A stretch of DNA of 14,138 nucleotides from Fodinibius sp050117475 (GTDB lineage: Bacteria > Bacteroidota > Rhodothermia > Balneolales > Balneolaceae): assembly GCA_050117475.1 (NCBI GenBank), contig JASFMR010000089.1:1-14138 (forward strand), in the 5' to 3' direction. Positions 13,126-14,138 of this stretch are shown here, in pieces. Each line of letters opens with the position of its first letter. The stretch's first letter is position 1. The notes beneath the pieces are model-generated. The model did no database searches, had not been told where the DNA came from, and saw only the letters and a list, made by a program, of their open reading frames with translations. The position numbers were made by a program, and so were the translations under genes.

Positions 13126-13935
13126 CTACGGCGCACTGACAAGTACGATATCTTCAGCTACCAGGCCCTTCTCATTTTCAACTAAATCGAATTCGAAAAT
13201 AAGATCTCTGCTGGGTAGATAACTTGTATCAAAGTTGTCTTCGAACTGGGAAATATGTGCAAAAACCGTTTTGTAAGGGGACTCTTCAAAACGAGAGTCG
13301 GTTATCCAGAGATTTTGATTCATTTCTACCAAATAACGTAAAAATCCGTAGCCGTCATTGTGGGAAAAATCGTAGCAAACACCGCGTACGCGCGACCCGG
13401 GTTTGCCCCATGCATACGGTGATTCAATTGGCAATAAGCCGGGAATCAAGTACCCGGAGATATACATGTCAGCCTCCTTTTTGAGGTTTCCCGACATATT
13501 ATCAAAGCCGATAACCTCTACGCGAGTACCCTTTTGTTGTATCGCATCAACCACACTCACATAGCTCCCGTTGCTGGTGAGCAATACAATTTTATCCACA
13601 TGATCGGCCTGCATCAGCGCATCAACGGCTATATCCATGTCCACCGTGGATTTCGTAATCAAGTCGCCTGTCTCTTCATCCTTATAATATTGAACCGGTT
13701 TCTCAATCACTTTGTACTCAAAGTCGCGGAGCACTTCACTAAAACGGGCTGTCTTATTTTTGTAAGATTGATCTTCCTTTGCACGGCGCTCGTCATACGC
13801 CAAATATACATTCATGCGTGAGGGAATCCCTCCATCCCTGCAAGCAAATTTTCTAAGAATATCGTATCGAAGACCAAATCCGCCATTCATTGTAACATTA
13901 ACCGCATCAACATAAATACCAACTTTGCCTTCCAT
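13126..13935 (-). CDS. NYN (PIN-like, LabA-type) domain protein with C-terminal cold-shock-like domain
   Basis: A 269-residue protein with two parts. Residues 1-165 match the NYN/LabA fold, a PIN-like RNase family: VGIYVDAVNV (5-14, acidic Asp10), FSEVLRDFEYKVIEKP (65-80), STVDMDIAVDALM (96-108, Asp99 and Asp101), VLLTSNGSYVSVVDAIQQKGTRVEVIGF (117-144), and KKEADMYISGYLIP (152-165). The position where active families read S/T-G-D-G/S-D-F reads TSNGSY (120-125), so Asn122 and Ser124 replace two aspartates and nuclease activity is doubtful. Residues 184-267 resemble a cold-shock OB fold: GVCYDFSHNDGYGFLR, VFAHISQF, then IFEFDLVENEKGLVAEDIVLV, with an insertion between the early strands. The likely role is RNA binding with or without cleavage; the target is unknown. 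GGGAG seven bases before ATG 13935 is the clearest Shine-Dalgarno site in the window. Confidence 0.85.
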   Translation of the reverse strand: MEGKVGIYVDAVNVTMNGGFGLRYDILRKFACRDGGIPSRMNVYLAYDERRAKEDQSYKNKTARFSEVLRDFEYKVIEKPVQYYKDEETGDLITKSTVDMDIAVDALMQADHVDKIVLLTSNGSYVSVVDAIQQKGTRVEVIGFDNMSGNLKKEADMYISGYLIPGLLPIESPYAWGKPGSRVRGVCYDFSHNDGYGFLRYLVEMNQNLWITDSRFEESPYKTVFAHISQFEDNFDTSYLPSRDLIFEFDLVENEKGLVAEDIVLVSAP

Positions 13936-13942
13936 AATATTA

Positions 13943-13947
13943 CTCCC
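13943..13947 (-). promoter_or_regulatory. Shine-Dalgarno site of the NYN gene
   Basis: GGGAG on the minus strand lies seven bases before the ATG at 13935. It supports that start, and it shows the organism can use Shine-Dalgarno initiation although most genes here lack such a site. Confidence 0.6.
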
Positions 13948-14026
13948 AATAATTTTCTAATTATTTACCTAATATTTTCTAAGCAGAGTGGACGGATATC
14001 TGCTGAACACCGGAATTGAAGATCGT

Positions 14027-14138
14027 CTATTTACTTTCGAAATAATTTGGTATAGACAATCCGACAATTCCTATACTCCCTATTATTAACACCAGAAAAC
14101 GACCTGTCCATTCCGAACCTAACCAATTGGAAATTTCA
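14027..14138 (-). CDS. C-terminal end of a probable membrane protein (cut by window edge)
   Basis: On the minus strand an open frame enters from the right edge and stops at 14027 (TAG). It gives the last 36 residues, EISNWLGSEWTGRFLVLIIG followed by SIGIVGLSIPNYFESK. The stretch FLVLIIGSIGIVGLSI is a plausible transmembrane helix with a short polar tail. The protein family cannot be recognised from this piece. The NYN gene starts 91 bases downstream on the same strand. The call rests on composition only and is tentative. Confidence 0.4.
   Translation of the reverse strand, partial: EISNWLGSEWTGRFLVLIIGSIGIVGLSIPNYFESK

Noticed and set aside
1..14138. Mobile elements, CRISPR arrays, toxin-antitoxin or defence gene clusters
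   Set aside because: No transposase, integrase, regular repeat-spacer array or recognisable defence genes are present; RecQ and the NYN protein are far apart and on opposite strands, so I do not join them into a system.

Overview
The window is about 14 kb of ordinary bacterial chromosome of moderate GC. Genes are densely packed and mostly on the plus strand. No phage, transposon, CRISPR, tRNA or rRNA is recognisable. The best taxonomic guess is a member of the Bacteroidota/Balneolota (FCB) group. This rests on four traits: a short CarB without the C-terminal regulatory domain, a RecQ with an extra C-terminal helix-turn-helix region, weak or absent Shine-Dalgarno sites before most genes, and a NYN plus cold-shock-like protein of a type I associate with Rhodothermia/Balneolia. 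That assignment is inference from protein style, not proof.

Left part (1-5472), nitrogen, arginine and pyrimidine metabolism. A guanidino-group hydrolase of the DDAH / arginine-dihydrolase fold is followed by a small cysteine-rich CPXCG-type protein. A structured leader of about 300 bases ends in a strong intrinsic terminator only about 40 bases before carA. carA and carB (glutamine-dependent carbamoyl-phosphate synthase) are separated by a 130-base spacer that holds an inverted repeat. CarB stops after its second synthetase half, so the usual allosteric domain is absent. With the leader terminator, this suggests that control may act at transcription elongation, but that is a hypothesis.

Middle part (5473-8130). 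A non-coding gap with several small inverted repeats leads to recQ (DNA helicase), which ends in a good hairpin terminator. The gap before ddl holds a GC-rich palindrome, two abutting AT-rich palindromes that look like an operator, and a 21-codon out-of-frame mini-ORF that overlaps the ddl start.

Right part (8131-12922). ddl (D-Ala-D-Ala ligase), a SBP_bac_5-type lipoprotein and nadK (NAD kinase) run head to tail with gaps of 26 and 4 bases and are probably co-transcribed. mdh (malate dehydrogenase) follows after 150 bases and ends in a bidirectional terminator. That terminator also faces the converging gene to its right.

Right end (13126-14138), minus strand. A NYN-domain protein with a C-terminal cold-shock-like OB fold has lost two acidic residues of the canonical nuclease motif (TSNGSY where S/T-G-D-G/S-D-F is expected). 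Upstream of it is the C-terminal end of a probable membrane protein cut by the window edge. The NYN-CSD protein is the most unusual gene here, and the carA leader is the most interesting non-coding element. I see no clear multi-gene novel system.
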